A stretch of 5,449 bases of DNA, taken from the NCBI GenBank assembly GCA_003343805.1, contig QAKM01000103.1, positions 1-5,449 on the forward strand, read 5' to 3'. The position numbers and the translations under genes were made by a program. A model generated the notes under the pieces. It had not been told where the DNA came from. It searched no databases and saw only the letters and a program-made list of their open reading frames with translations. Of this stretch, positions 1 to 5,449 are shown piece after piece. Source of the stretch: Bacillota bacterium. Lineage in GTDB: Bacteria > Bacillota > Clostridia > Christensenellales > Borkfalkiaceae. Each line of letters opens with the position of its first letter. Position 1 is the stretch's first letter.

Positions 1-183
1 CTTGAACCCTCGGCACGCGGTTTTGGAGTGGATGTGAGAACAAACCACCGGGAGCGGGGGAGGGGCGGTGTTGGACGGTTTCCGCCGCAGGTCCGAAAAT
101 AAGCGGTGCTGGTTTGGTGCTCCGGGAAAAATCCGGCCCAGAATACCTCGGATTTTGCGGGGAAAAAACAAAGAAAAGGCTTT
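1..183. other. GC-rich flank without a convincing gene
   Basis: This stretch is about 58% G+C by my count, clearly richer than the operon to the right. Several frames are open by virtue of composition. Plus frame 1 is open to a TAA at 100-102, and two minus frames stay open across most of it. None has a start codon with a ribosome binding site, and none gives a translation I recognise. The plus-frame peptide is a low-complexity Gly/Arg mix. It may be the 3' tail of a neighbouring gene or intergenic DNA of the recipient chromosome. The only structure seen is the hairpin at 128-156. Confidence 0.5.
128..156 (-). terminator. Possible intrinsic terminator hairpin after the HepT remnant
   Basis: An 8-base perfect inverted repeat, AAAATCCG (128-135) and CGGATTTT (149-156), has a 13-base loop. 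Read on the minus strand the right arm runs into TTTTT and then CCC. It lies 28 bases beyond the HepT stop codon. The A/T run is part of the stem, so it could act in both directions. Only three stem pairs are G-C and no long U tract follows, so it is a modest candidate judged by eye without an energy calculation. Confidence 0.35.
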
Positions 184-300
184 TCACAGCAGTTTCTTTA
201 AGGCTTCTTCCAGTTCGGGCAAATCGCCTTGAATAATCTCCCACACCAGCTTGAGGTTCACGCCCTCGTAATCGTGAACGAGGCGATTGCAAAGGGGTGT
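184..300 (-). pseudogene. C-terminal remnant of a HepT/DUF86-type toxin
   Basis: Translating the minus strand gives 38 codons ending in TGA at 184-186. The peptide contains NRLVHDYEGVNLKLVWEII followed by a LPELEEALKKLL tail, which closely matches the C-terminal end of HepT-like (DUF86/HEPN) proteins. In that family an R-x4-H-x-Y motif is the active and regulatory site; HepT is an RNase-type toxin whose partner nucleotidyltransferase MntA AMPylates the Tyr. Here the His (274-276) and Tyr (268-270) remain, but the residue at the usual Arg position is Cys (289-291). Further upstream the frame meets a TAG at 316-318 with no start codon. The family is normally about 110-140 residues, so roughly two thirds is missing. 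No MntA partner is visible. Similarity stops where G+C falls, which suggests disruption by the island on its right. It should be non-functional. Confidence 0.75.
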
Positions 301-317
301 ATATTTCTTTTCTAACT

Positions 318-328
318 ATTCTACAAAT
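318..328 (+). repeat. Left copy of a possible terminal inverted repeat
   Basis: ATTCTACAAAT matches the reverse complement of 5359-5369 (ATTCTATAAAT) at 10 of 11 positions. The two copies face each other across the whole AT-rich segment, each close to the point where G+C changes and a remnant gene is interrupted. The match does not extend outside the 11 bases. Both copies are AT-rich, so coincidence is possible. No target-site duplication was found next to them. Confidence 0.3.
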
Positions 329-372
329 GGGCAGCAGTAGAACACAAGATTGGAATTTTTATATAGTTTCCC

Positions 373-411
373 ATACTAGATCGGATGAAACACATTGGCG
401 TTTCCTAGTAT
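373..411. repeat. Two-part imperfect hairpin downstream of the helicase gene
   Basis: ATACTAG (373-379) pairs with CTAGTAT (405-411), and inside it GAAAC (387-391) pairs with GTTTC (400-404) around an 8-base loop. A 7-base bulge (380-386) interrupts one side. A second, mutually exclusive pairing uses TTTCCTA (401-407) and TAGGAAA (416-422) with an 8-base loop. On the operon transcript these lie about 115-160 bases past the helicase stop. They could act as a 3' stabilising structure, a weak terminator or a protein-binding site. No U tract follows, and function is not established. Confidence 0.4.
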
Positions 412-534
412 ATTGTAGGAAAAACAAATCCCTTTAGTGGTTTAGAGCTTTTTACATGTCATCATTTGATGAGAAAGAGAACGCGTTTCTCGTAGGTGGG
501 TTCATATTACTAGTTTACTTATGTTTCATACATA

Positions 535-3500
535 TCAACTGCCGAGCTTCAAAATGTGTCGTACATATTCTTCATTGCCTAAAAAATACTGCTCTATTAA
601 TTCCCAGCGTTCATCATCACTCATATCAGCAGCAAAAAATGCGGCTAAAAGCTTCTCGTTGTTTCGATGTCGCTTTTGAATATTTTGAAGTACGCTATTC
701 GTGTATTTTCCACTTGTCACCAAGTCTTCAATTTTTTGGGGATCATTGATACGAATAAATACTTCTGCCTTTTCACCACCTCTAATTTCATATGTTGCTA
801 AATCCATCAATTCTAAAAACCGGAGTACAGGCATTATTTCGAGTTGCTTATTTTGATTTAATGGATAGAAGCGGACAAATGAGTTTTCTTGTGTGTTGAC
901 TGAACATTGCTGAATCTGACGAGTGAAAAAATTTGCAAGATGTGCATACGATGCACTGCTTACAAAATAACCAGTCTCGTCTATACCCGGCATTTTTCTG
1001 CTACGCAACACACGAACTCGATTGCGGCTCTGGCTATATACTGCGTTCTCGTTAACACTTTCGGTAAAAATATCGAGTAACATGCTGATTTTATCATGGG
1101 CAATTACTTTTTCATCAAGTTCTTCTGTTAGTGCTGTTTCGAATTGCTTTTGAGTAAACTGTTTTATTTCACCATGTCTAAACTTTTCAAAAATATTGCA
1201 AATTGCATTAAGAATCGTTTCGGCTCGGTGAGAAACTGTTTCAAAAGGTTCAGCATAACGAACTTCAACTCGCACACGAGGCGAAATCGTATATGTTTTG
1301 TTCCCCATGCAAAATTCCTGTTGGAAAAACTCCTTTTTAAACATACCGAAAGAGCGGTCAGGGTAGCAATTTTCCCAAATTTCTGCCATATCTACAAGAA
1401 ACGTCTTCCCTGTACTATACACAATAACATCAGATTCGCGGTAATTTTGACTGGGAACAGATCGCATAACTACATTCTGTTGGAATTTGCAGTATGGTCC
1501 GTACCGTTTTAAGAACTCAGCTTCAATTTCTAAGGGGACATTGATATAATGCCGTGAAAGCATCACTTTTGGCTGTACAATTAGAACTGGAAATGTGTAT
1601 TTGCTGCTTAAATCTTTTGAGATAAGCATAAGACCAGATTTTGTTCTATTTTCAACGTCTTTTTCCTTGAAAAGATATTCAAATGTTTCTGCTGATATCA
1701 GTAAATTGCGGCGTTTCTTTGCTTTTTGTATAGAGCAAATCTTCTTTAACATTTCGCGCAATTGGTACTGTCGCATTTCAGATATTCCATTTAATGACCG
1801 GACATACCGGAGATCGCTCGGAAAATAGTCAATATGGGCAATTCCGTGAATGTCAGCATTGCGAGCTGCTCTTCCAACTTCTTGCACATAATCCGATAAA
1901 GTGCCTGTTGGGGCAAAATGAATAATATGCTTAATATCACCGACATCAACTCCCATACCAAAAGCTTTCGTACAGAACAATCCCATGGCAGTTCCTTTTT
2001 TATAGTCGCGTTCAACCATCTTGCGTTCTGCCGAAAGAATTTGCCCGTGGTATCGCCTGATTTTTAAATGATCTTCAACAGGAATGCGACTATATATGTG
2101 ATCCACTTGGCTTCGGTATGGAAAATAGGCGAGAACCTTTTCTTTTTCTGAAATGTATTTATTCACCCTTTTTAAAGTTAGCTCAATTTTTGCTTCTTCA
2201 ACTTTGCCAGTTATTTCTGCGGGGTTATGTCGCTGAATGTCAAACGAAATATTATGTCGCTTTACGTTGCCAAGATGAATAATCGTTTTTTCAAGGCCAA
2301 GTTCATAAATTGTATCGTTTACTACATCGTCTTCTCCAGAATATACAGCCGTTGCAGTCAAGCATAAAACCGGAAATGTCAAACCAACGCGAGTCGTTTT
2401 CTTTAAAAAATCGCCGAGAAACCAGTAGTCCGATCGAAAGTCGCGTCCCCAGCTTGTAACCGTATGAGCCTCGTCAATAACAACTAACCCGATTCGGCGT
2501 CCTCCCAAAAATGACTCCAAGTGTGTTGACAATAAAAGTTCGGGAGCGAGATAAAGTAGGGACTTTTTTCCAGAGTGAATTTGTTCGATTACATTACTGC
2601 GCTCTTCTATGCTCATACTGGAGTTTATGCACGCGGCAATGGAAATACCGTGTTCGTGTTGAAGTTGATCAACTTGATCGTTCATAAGTGCAATCAGGGG
2701 AGAAATCACAATCGTAACAAGACTGTATTTTTCGGCAAGATAAATGGCAGGAATTTGAAAAAGAATGGATTTTCCAGAACCGGTTGGCGCTGTTATAAAG
2801 ATGTTACTAAACGGATCCCCGTTTTGAGCAGTTTCACATTGATCTACAATTTCGGCAATAATCTGGCCTTGTGTGATAGTTTCGGTTTCTTGTGAGTGAT
2901 CAGGATCTTTATAAAAAAGCAATGGCCGGAAACAAGCAGAAGATCCCCAGTATTTTTGAAGTACGGGAATAAACTGATTCTCATTGTATTCGACTTTTTG
3001 ATCATAAAGCTCAAGCTCATCAATGAATACATCGAATCCGAGCAATTTTGACGCACACATTACAGCACGAGTCCATGATGATAAAACTTCATCATTTTGA
3101 AGAAGGAGTGCTTCCTTAAAAATTCCATTGGTGATGTTAAGACGATATTCCCAATCGCGCGTACTTCCCGATTCGATATGCTCAATTTCATCAGTGCAAA
3201 GTTCTGGCTCAAATGCATCTTCTATATCTTCATCTTCTGACCAAAAGGGACATCCAACGATCCGTTCATCATCAAGTGATAAAGGCAAGAGGAGAGCTTT
3301 TCCTGTTTTTAATAATTTTACCTGCCCATATATTTGAGATAGTTCGCTGATAGGTTGATCGGTGAGTGTTTCGTGTTCTGCTTGCCAGTAGTCGAAAAGA
3401 GTTTCTGCTTCGTGATAGGGGAGACAACAGGGAACCCAGGGTGAAAGGAGGTTGTTTTCCACAATGACGATTTTGTCAATGCTCATTAAAGGGAGAATTT

Positions 3501-3783
3501 TTCGAATCGCTAAAAGTTCCTCATAAAAACCCACGAGAGGAGCGGTCGCACTTTGGATAGCCGTAGCAAAGTTAATCCAGTTGTCCTTCAGTGCCTCGTA
3601 ATTTATATACCCATTTTCTAGTAAAGAAGCGTTGTTTAACAAAGAGTTAGAGTGCGTAATTAATTGTTGAATTTGTTCTACTCCAAAGCCTTTGAAAAAA
3701 ATAAGAGTATGACCTGGAAATTTGGCAATAAAATGTTCTACTTGTCCAGAAAAATGCGTATGAAGTGCAGACATTTTAACCAT
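535..3783 (-). CDS. RecQ-like superfamily 2 DNA helicase, large non-housekeeping form
   Basis: This 1082-residue protein has a helicase core at about residues 320-650, which should couple ATP hydrolysis to DNA unwinding or translocation in the cytoplasm. Visible motifs are I (TAPTGSGKS, 331-339), Ia (ISPLIALMNDQVDQL, 360-374), YLAPELL (411-417), II (DEAH, 437-440), the RecQ-type aromatic loop SWGRDFR (444-450), III (LTATA, 475-479), IV (about 550-564), V (AFGMGVDVGDIKHIIHF, 607-623) and VI (QEVGRAARN, 634-642). No four-cysteine RecQ zinc site, winged helix or HRDC domain is recognisable after motif VI. About 320 N-terminal residues, with an acidic cluster at 183-204 (12 of 22 D/E), and about 430 C-terminal residues match nothing I know. 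It is last in the operon. Met1 is used here, but Met4 (ATG at 3772-3774) is nearly as likely. It looks intact and ends naturally. The helicase call is firm; a defence role is inferred from context. Confidence 0.93.
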   Translation of the reverse strand: MVKMSALHTHFSGQVEHFIAKFPGHTLIFFKGFGVEQIQQLITHSNSLLNNASLLENGYINYEALKDNWINFATAIQSATAPLVGFYEELLAIRKILPLMSIDKIVIVENNLLSPWVPCCLPYHEAETLFDYWQAEHETLTDQPISELSQIYGQVKLLKTGKALLLPLSLDDERIVGCPFWSEDEDIEDAFEPELCTDEIEHIESGSTRDWEYRLNITNGIFKEALLLQNDEVLSSWTRAVMCASKLLGFDVFIDELELYDQKVEYNENQFIPVLQKYWGSSACFRPLLFYKDPDHSQETETITQGQIIAEIVDQCETAQNGDPFSNIFITAPTGSGKSILFQIPAIYLAEKYSLVTIVISPLIALMNDQVDQLQHEHGISIAACINSSMSIEERSNVIEQIHSGKKSLLYLAPELLLSTHLESFLGGRRIGLVVIDEAHTVTSWGRDFRSDYWFLGDFLKKTTRVGLTFPVLCLTATAVYSGEDDVVNDTIYELGLEKTIIHLGNVKRHNISFDIQRHNPAEITGKVEEAKIELTLKRVNKYISEKEKVLAYFPYRSQVDHIYSRIPVEDHLKIRRYHGQILSAERKMVERDYKKGTAMGLFCTKAFGMGVDVGDIKHIIHFAPTGTLSDYVQEVGRAARNADIHGIAHIDYFPSDLRYVRSLNGISEMRQYQLREMLKKICSIQKAKKRRNLLISAETFEYLFKEKDVENRTKSGLMLISKDLSSKYTFPVLIVQPKVMLSRHYINVPLEIEAEFLKRYGPYCKFQQNVVMRSVPSQNYRESDVIVYSTGKTFLVDMAEIWENCYPDRSFGMFKKEFFQQEFCMGNKTYTISPRVRVEVRYAEPFETVSHRAETILNAICNIFEKFRHGEIKQFTQKQFETALTEELDEKVIAHDKISMLLDIFTESVNENAVYSQSRNRVRVLRSRKMPGIDETGYFVSSASYAHLANFFTRQIQQCSVNTQENSFVRFYPLNQNKQLEIMPVLRFLELMDLATYEIRGGEKAEVFIRINDPQKIEDLVTSGKYTNSVLQNIQKRHRNNEKLLAAFFAADMSDDERWELIEQYFLGNEEYVRHILKLGS

Positions 3784-3862
3784 TCTCCCTCTTCTTTTAT
3801 GAGGTTTTAGTGCGGATGAATTAATTCAAGAATTGAGAACAAAAAAATACGAATTCAAAACG
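3784..3862 (-). other. 79-base gap with clustered AATTC/GAATT units
   Basis: This gap between the acidic-protein gene and the helicase gene holds GAATTAATTC (3818-3827), overlapping AATTCAAGAATT (3823-3834), and GAATTC (3851-3856). They form overlapping palindromes within about 40 bases. They could be an operator or internal regulatory site, but the DNA is AT-rich and no good -35/-10 pair or terminator is visible. The absence of a terminator favours read-through into the helicase gene. Confidence 0.3.
3787..3794 (-). promoter_or_regulatory. Ribosome binding site of the helicase gene; start ambiguous
   Basis: The minus strand reads AAGAGGGAGA directly before the ATG at 3781-3783. AAGAGG (3789-3794) is 5 bases from that ATG. 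GGAG (3785-3788) is 10 bases from the second in-frame ATG at 3772-3774. Neither spacing decides the start. The two options differ by only three residues. Confidence 0.5.
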
Positions 3863-4693
3863 CTAAAAAATACAATATTCGGCAACAACTTTTCCGCTTT
3901 TGAGAGTGATTGAGACAGTGGCAAAATCGTAATCGTTTTCTCCATCAGGGACAGCTGCTATTTCAAAAGATACACGGACATTGTTCTCTGCCGCAATATC
4001 CGCCAATTTTTGTAATTTGTCTAGCATTTTTGGAATATTTTCAGTGGAAAAAGTGAGACTGTGGAGAAATATCATCTCTCCGAAATCTCCCCAATCATCG
4101 GTAATAACATCGTCCATATCTTCTTCGATTTCATCCCCACAATTTGCCAGGACAGCAATCTCTTTTAAGCACTCCAGAAGTTGGCAATGCAAAGTTTCAT
4201 CCTCATAGTCATCAGCCTGAAGACTTAGCTCAGGTGTGTAGCAAAACCAAGTAGCGATATCCCTGACAACACTGCTATCCGTAGTATATTCTAAATCGGA
4301 ACCGCCTTTTTTGCCGTAGCGGAAAATGACCACACCAGAATCCTGATCATAATATTCCGTGCAGCGGTATTCAATCGTGTCAAGCAGTTCGGGATCATCC
4401 GTAAGATGTTTTAAAAAGCCGTGTTCTTCTTTCCAACTGATGCCAATATAGGTGCAAGAACGCAAACTAAAGACAATGCTTTTGGCCGCATGCAATTTCC
4501 TGCACACCTCAAGGATTTCTTCTGGCAGGGAATCGTCATTGGAAGTATAGGTTTTTCCATCCACATCTAGAGAAAAATCGCGGATTCCAGAAATTTGCGT
4601 GAGATATTTTGCAACATCTTCAGCAACAAGAGCAGTTTTTTTATTGATATTACAAATAGACATCTTTTCAAAGGTATTTGCTTCAACACTCAT
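3863..4693 (-). CDS. Highly acidic 276-residue protein of unknown function
   Basis: I do not recognise this protein. It is strongly acidic: by my count 55 Asp/Glu against 24 Lys/Arg, with a dense patch at about residues 187-206 (11 of 20 acidic). It has no signal peptide, membrane segment or known catalytic motif, so it is probably a soluble cytoplasmic protein. The ends appear to share an alpha/beta pattern. Residues about 36-85 could form strand, helix (57-70) and strands. Residues about 207-276 could form strand, helix (219-237) and strands; this is judged from residue pattern only. The start is supported by GGAGGA seven bases upstream. It is the middle gene, 35 bases after the 200-residue gene and 79 before the helicase. 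Possible roles include a helicase partner, a DNA-mimicking regulator or an immunity-type protein; none is shown by the sequence. Confidence 0.85.
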   Translation of the reverse strand: MSVEANTFEKMSICNINKKTALVAEDVAKYLTQISGIRDFSLDVDGKTYTSNDDSLPEEILEVCRKLHAAKSIVFSLRSCTYIGISWKEEHGFLKHLTDDPELLDTIEYRCTEYYDQDSGVVIFRYGKKGGSDLEYTTDSSVVRDIATWFCYTPELSLQADDYEDETLHCQLLECLKEIAVLANCGDEIEEDMDDVITDDWGDFGEMIFLHSLTFSTENIPKMLDKLQKLADIAAENNVRVSFEIAAVPDGENDYDFATVSITLKSGKVVAEYCIF

Positions 4694-4700
4694 TTTTAAT

Positions 4701-4706
4701 TCCTCC
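4701..4706 (-). promoter_or_regulatory. Ribosome binding site of the acidic-protein gene
   Basis: GGAGGA on the minus strand ends 7 bases before the ATG at 4691-4693. It lies in the 35-base gap after the 200-residue gene and firmly supports the start. The short gap has no hairpin or promoter-like sequence, which supports co-transcription of the two genes. Confidence 0.75.
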
Positions 4707-4728
4707 AGTTATTTTTTCAAAAATTTCT

Positions 4729-5331
4729 TTAGAGTTTCATGAGAACTTCTTTTTGAAAAGCGTTGTGAAAAGACGGTATGCCAATTGCGAATTTTTCCGT
4801 ATTAAAAGAACAATCTTTCTTTAATGCTTGATTCATTGCTTTGTATACATCGAAAGAGATCTCTTGTTTGTGAGGATTTTTAACTGAGAGATATAGACCA
4901 TTTAATAGGGGATAATCTTTACACTCAGCGAGAGCAGGATGTGCTTTGTAGGATATGGTAGCTTGAATAGTTGAGTTACCTACAGAATTGAAATAATTAC
5001 ATAGGACGAATAGTTCATAGGAACCAAACTCTCGGGTTAACAAACCAATAAACTCTGAGATTTCTTCAGGAGTTTTGGGACTTTTCTGGAGATAGCATTG
5101 CATGCAAGCTTCCAACGCTCCGTTTGCGGCATCTAAAGATAAGGATTTCATTTTTGAGTAATCAGGATGCTTATTTCCATAATCGATGAAATCCAAGGCA
5201 TGTGCAGCGGCAGAACATAAACAGATTTGAGATTTTTTCATTGGTAGGCCTCTTTTTAAATTATTTGAGCCTTCATTGTACATTCTTTCCAAGCTTTTTG
5301 ATGTAAATAATTTTGGAGAAAAAGCTTCCAT
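4729..5331 (-). CDS. 200-residue protein of unknown function, first gene of the operon
   Basis: I do not recognise this protein. It has no membrane segment or clear signal peptide, so it is probably cytoplasmic. It holds seven cysteines (37, 39, 76, 79, 111, 137, 174), including a CxC (37-39) and a CxxC (76-79) that could suggest metal binding or redox chemistry, although the rest of the pattern is not that of a known zinc finger. Residues about 60-110 look helical. The chosen start has a near-ideal AGGAGG nine bases upstream. A second in-frame ATG (Met31, 5239-5241) also has a purine-rich AAAGAGG seven bases upstream and would give a 170-residue product beginning MKKSQICLC. The gene immediately follows the transposase-like remnant and is first in transcription order, 35 bases before the acidic-protein gene. 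It is probably a component of the same system as the helicase, by position only. Confidence 0.8.
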   Translation of the reverse strand: MEAFSPKLFTSKSLERMYNEGSNNLKRGLPMKKSQICLCSAAAHALDFIDYGNKHPDYSKMKSLSLDAANGALEACMQCYLQKSPKTPEEISEFIGLLTREFGSYELFVLCNYFNSVGNSTIQATISYKAHPALAECKDYPLLNGLYLSVKNPHKQEISFDVYKAMNQALKKDCSFNTEKFAIGIPSFHNAFQKEVLMKL

Positions 5332-5340
5332 AAAATTAGT

Positions 5341-5346
5341 CCTCCT
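5341..5346 (-). promoter_or_regulatory. Strong ribosome binding site for the first operon gene
   Basis: AGGAGG on the minus strand lies 9 bases before the ATG at 5329-5331. It is the best Shine-Dalgarno match in the window and decides the start in favour of the 200-residue form. Confidence 0.8.
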
Positions 5347-5358
5347 AATTTATGCTTG

Positions 5359-5369
5359 ATTTATAGAAT
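5359..5369 (-). repeat. Right copy of a possible terminal inverted repeat
   Basis: The minus strand reads ATTCTATAAAT, matching the plus-strand sequence at 318-328 in 10 of 11 positions. It begins immediately after the stop codon of the transposase-like remnant, where G+C drops from about 62% to AT-rich. This supports an element boundary, but short AT-rich matches can arise by chance. Confidence 0.3.
5360..5365 (-). promoter_or_regulatory. Weak -10-like hexamer upstream of the operon
   Basis: The minus strand reads TATAAA here, 13 bases before the AGGAGG. That is a plausible -10 position, but at 16-18 bases upstream there is only a poor -35 match in the GC-rich flank. A real promoter may use an extended or non-sigma70-type element, or lie beyond the window. 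It overlaps the possible right terminal repeat. Confidence 0.2.
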
Positions 5370-5449
5370 TTATCGGACGAGCTTGAGCATGTGGTACAGG
5401 CTGTCCAGCCCCAGGGCAGGGTATTTCTCGTGCAGGCGCACCAGTTCCC
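5370..5449 (-). pseudogene. Fragment resembling an IS3-type transposase, cut off at the island edge
   Basis: The minus-strand frame entering from the right edge reads ELVRLHEKYPALGLDSLYHM, then LKLVR and a TAA at 5370-5372. The pattern of a helix, H-x-x-x-P-x-x-GLDSLYHMLK, resembles the helix-turn-helix region near the start of IS3-family OrfB transposases (compare the common HPxYGxRRI block). In that family the catalytic DDE core should follow. Here the frame ends at once and G+C falls, so the 3' part is missing and the fragment should be inactive. The upstream part lies outside the window. The family call rests on a short stretch; it could instead be the natural end of an unrelated gene. 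Confidence 0.4.

Larger units (their letters stand above)
301..534. other. AT-rich gene-free stretch downstream of the operon
   Basis: About 230 bases between the helicase stop codon and the HepT remnant hold no minus-strand gene. Bases 301-480 are about 33% G+C. Overlapping inverted repeats lie at 373-411 and 401-422, a short 6+2+6 palindrome at 459-472, and one copy of a possible terminal repeat at 318-328. I see no hairpin followed by a clear U tract, so the operon terminator is not identified. A plus-strand frame starting at 456 encodes a short hydrophobic stretch, then runs antisense into the helicase; it has no good ribosome binding site and is not called. Confidence 0.6.

Noticed and set aside
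1..102. Plus-strand frame ending in TAA at 100-102, possibly the tail of a gene entering from the left
   Set aside because: The translation is a Gly/Arg-rich low-complexity mix expected from GC-rich DNA, and no family is recognisable.
459..491. Short palindromes TCATCATTTGATGA and GAGAACGCGTTTCTC as an operon terminator
   Set aside because: Loop lengths of two bases or mismatched centres, weak stems and no following U tract on the minus strand.
456..749. Plus-strand 97-residue frame starting with a hydrophobic stretch
   Set aside because: Only its first 26 or so codons lie outside the helicase gene; the rest is antisense to it. There is no convincing ribosome binding site and the hydrophobic stretch fits AT-rich composition.
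535..3783. Assignment of the helicase as DpdF or HamB from known defence systems
   Set aside because: The motor is RecQ-like, but lengths, flanking regions and the neighbouring genes do not match what I know of the Dpd or Hachiman systems; naming it would be a guess.
1144..4208. Several plus-strand and one minus-strand frames of 69-122 residues inside the helicase and acidic-protein genes
   Set aside because: They fully overlap well-supported genes in other frames, and their translations show no domain or start signal.
1..5449. CRISPR array, tRNA or rRNA
   Set aside because: No regularly spaced repeats, and no tRNA- or rRNA-like sequence was seen on either strand.

Overview
The window looks like an accessory island in a bacterial chromosome. 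A low-GC, three-gene operon on the minus strand (about 535-5331) lies between GC-rich flanks that carry gene remnants. Bases 1-180 are about 58% G+C by my count and the right end (5373-5449) about 62%. Bases 301-480 are about 33%, and two 60-base samples inside the operon are 40-43%. All three operon genes are preceded by purine-rich Shine-Dalgarno-like sequences, strong for the first two. Nothing fixes the genus. A Firmicutes-like or other bacterium with mixed composition is plausible, but this is not established.

Layout. 1-183: GC-rich, no convincing gene, one terminator-like hairpin (128-156). 184-300 (-): the last 38 codons of a HepT/DUF86-type toxin gene whose 5' part is missing. 301-534: AT-rich DNA with no gene, containing overlapping inverted repeats. 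535-3783 (-): a 1082-residue RecQ-like superfamily 2 helicase. 3784-3862: a 79-base gap rich in AATTC/GAATT units. 3863-4693 (-): a very acidic 276-residue protein of unknown function. 4729-5331 (-): a 200-residue protein of unknown function. 5332-5369: leader with a strong ribosome binding site. 5370-5449 (-): the last 25 codons of a reading frame that resembles the early part of an IS3-type transposase, followed by a stop codon at the composition break.

Transcription would run right to left: 200-residue protein, acidic protein, helicase. The first two genes are 35 bases apart and look co-transcribed. The helicase follows 79 bases later on the same strand and is probably part of the unit. 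A large non-housekeeping RecQ-like helicase with two unrecognised small partners, set between a toxin-antitoxin remnant and a transposase remnant, is typical of defence or mobile-element cargo. I therefore propose it as a candidate, uncharacterised anti-phage or DNA-processing system. That role is inferred from context; the sequence does not show it directly. An imperfect 11-base inverted repeat (318-328 versus 5359-5369) sits close to both composition breaks and may mark the ends of the inserted segment.
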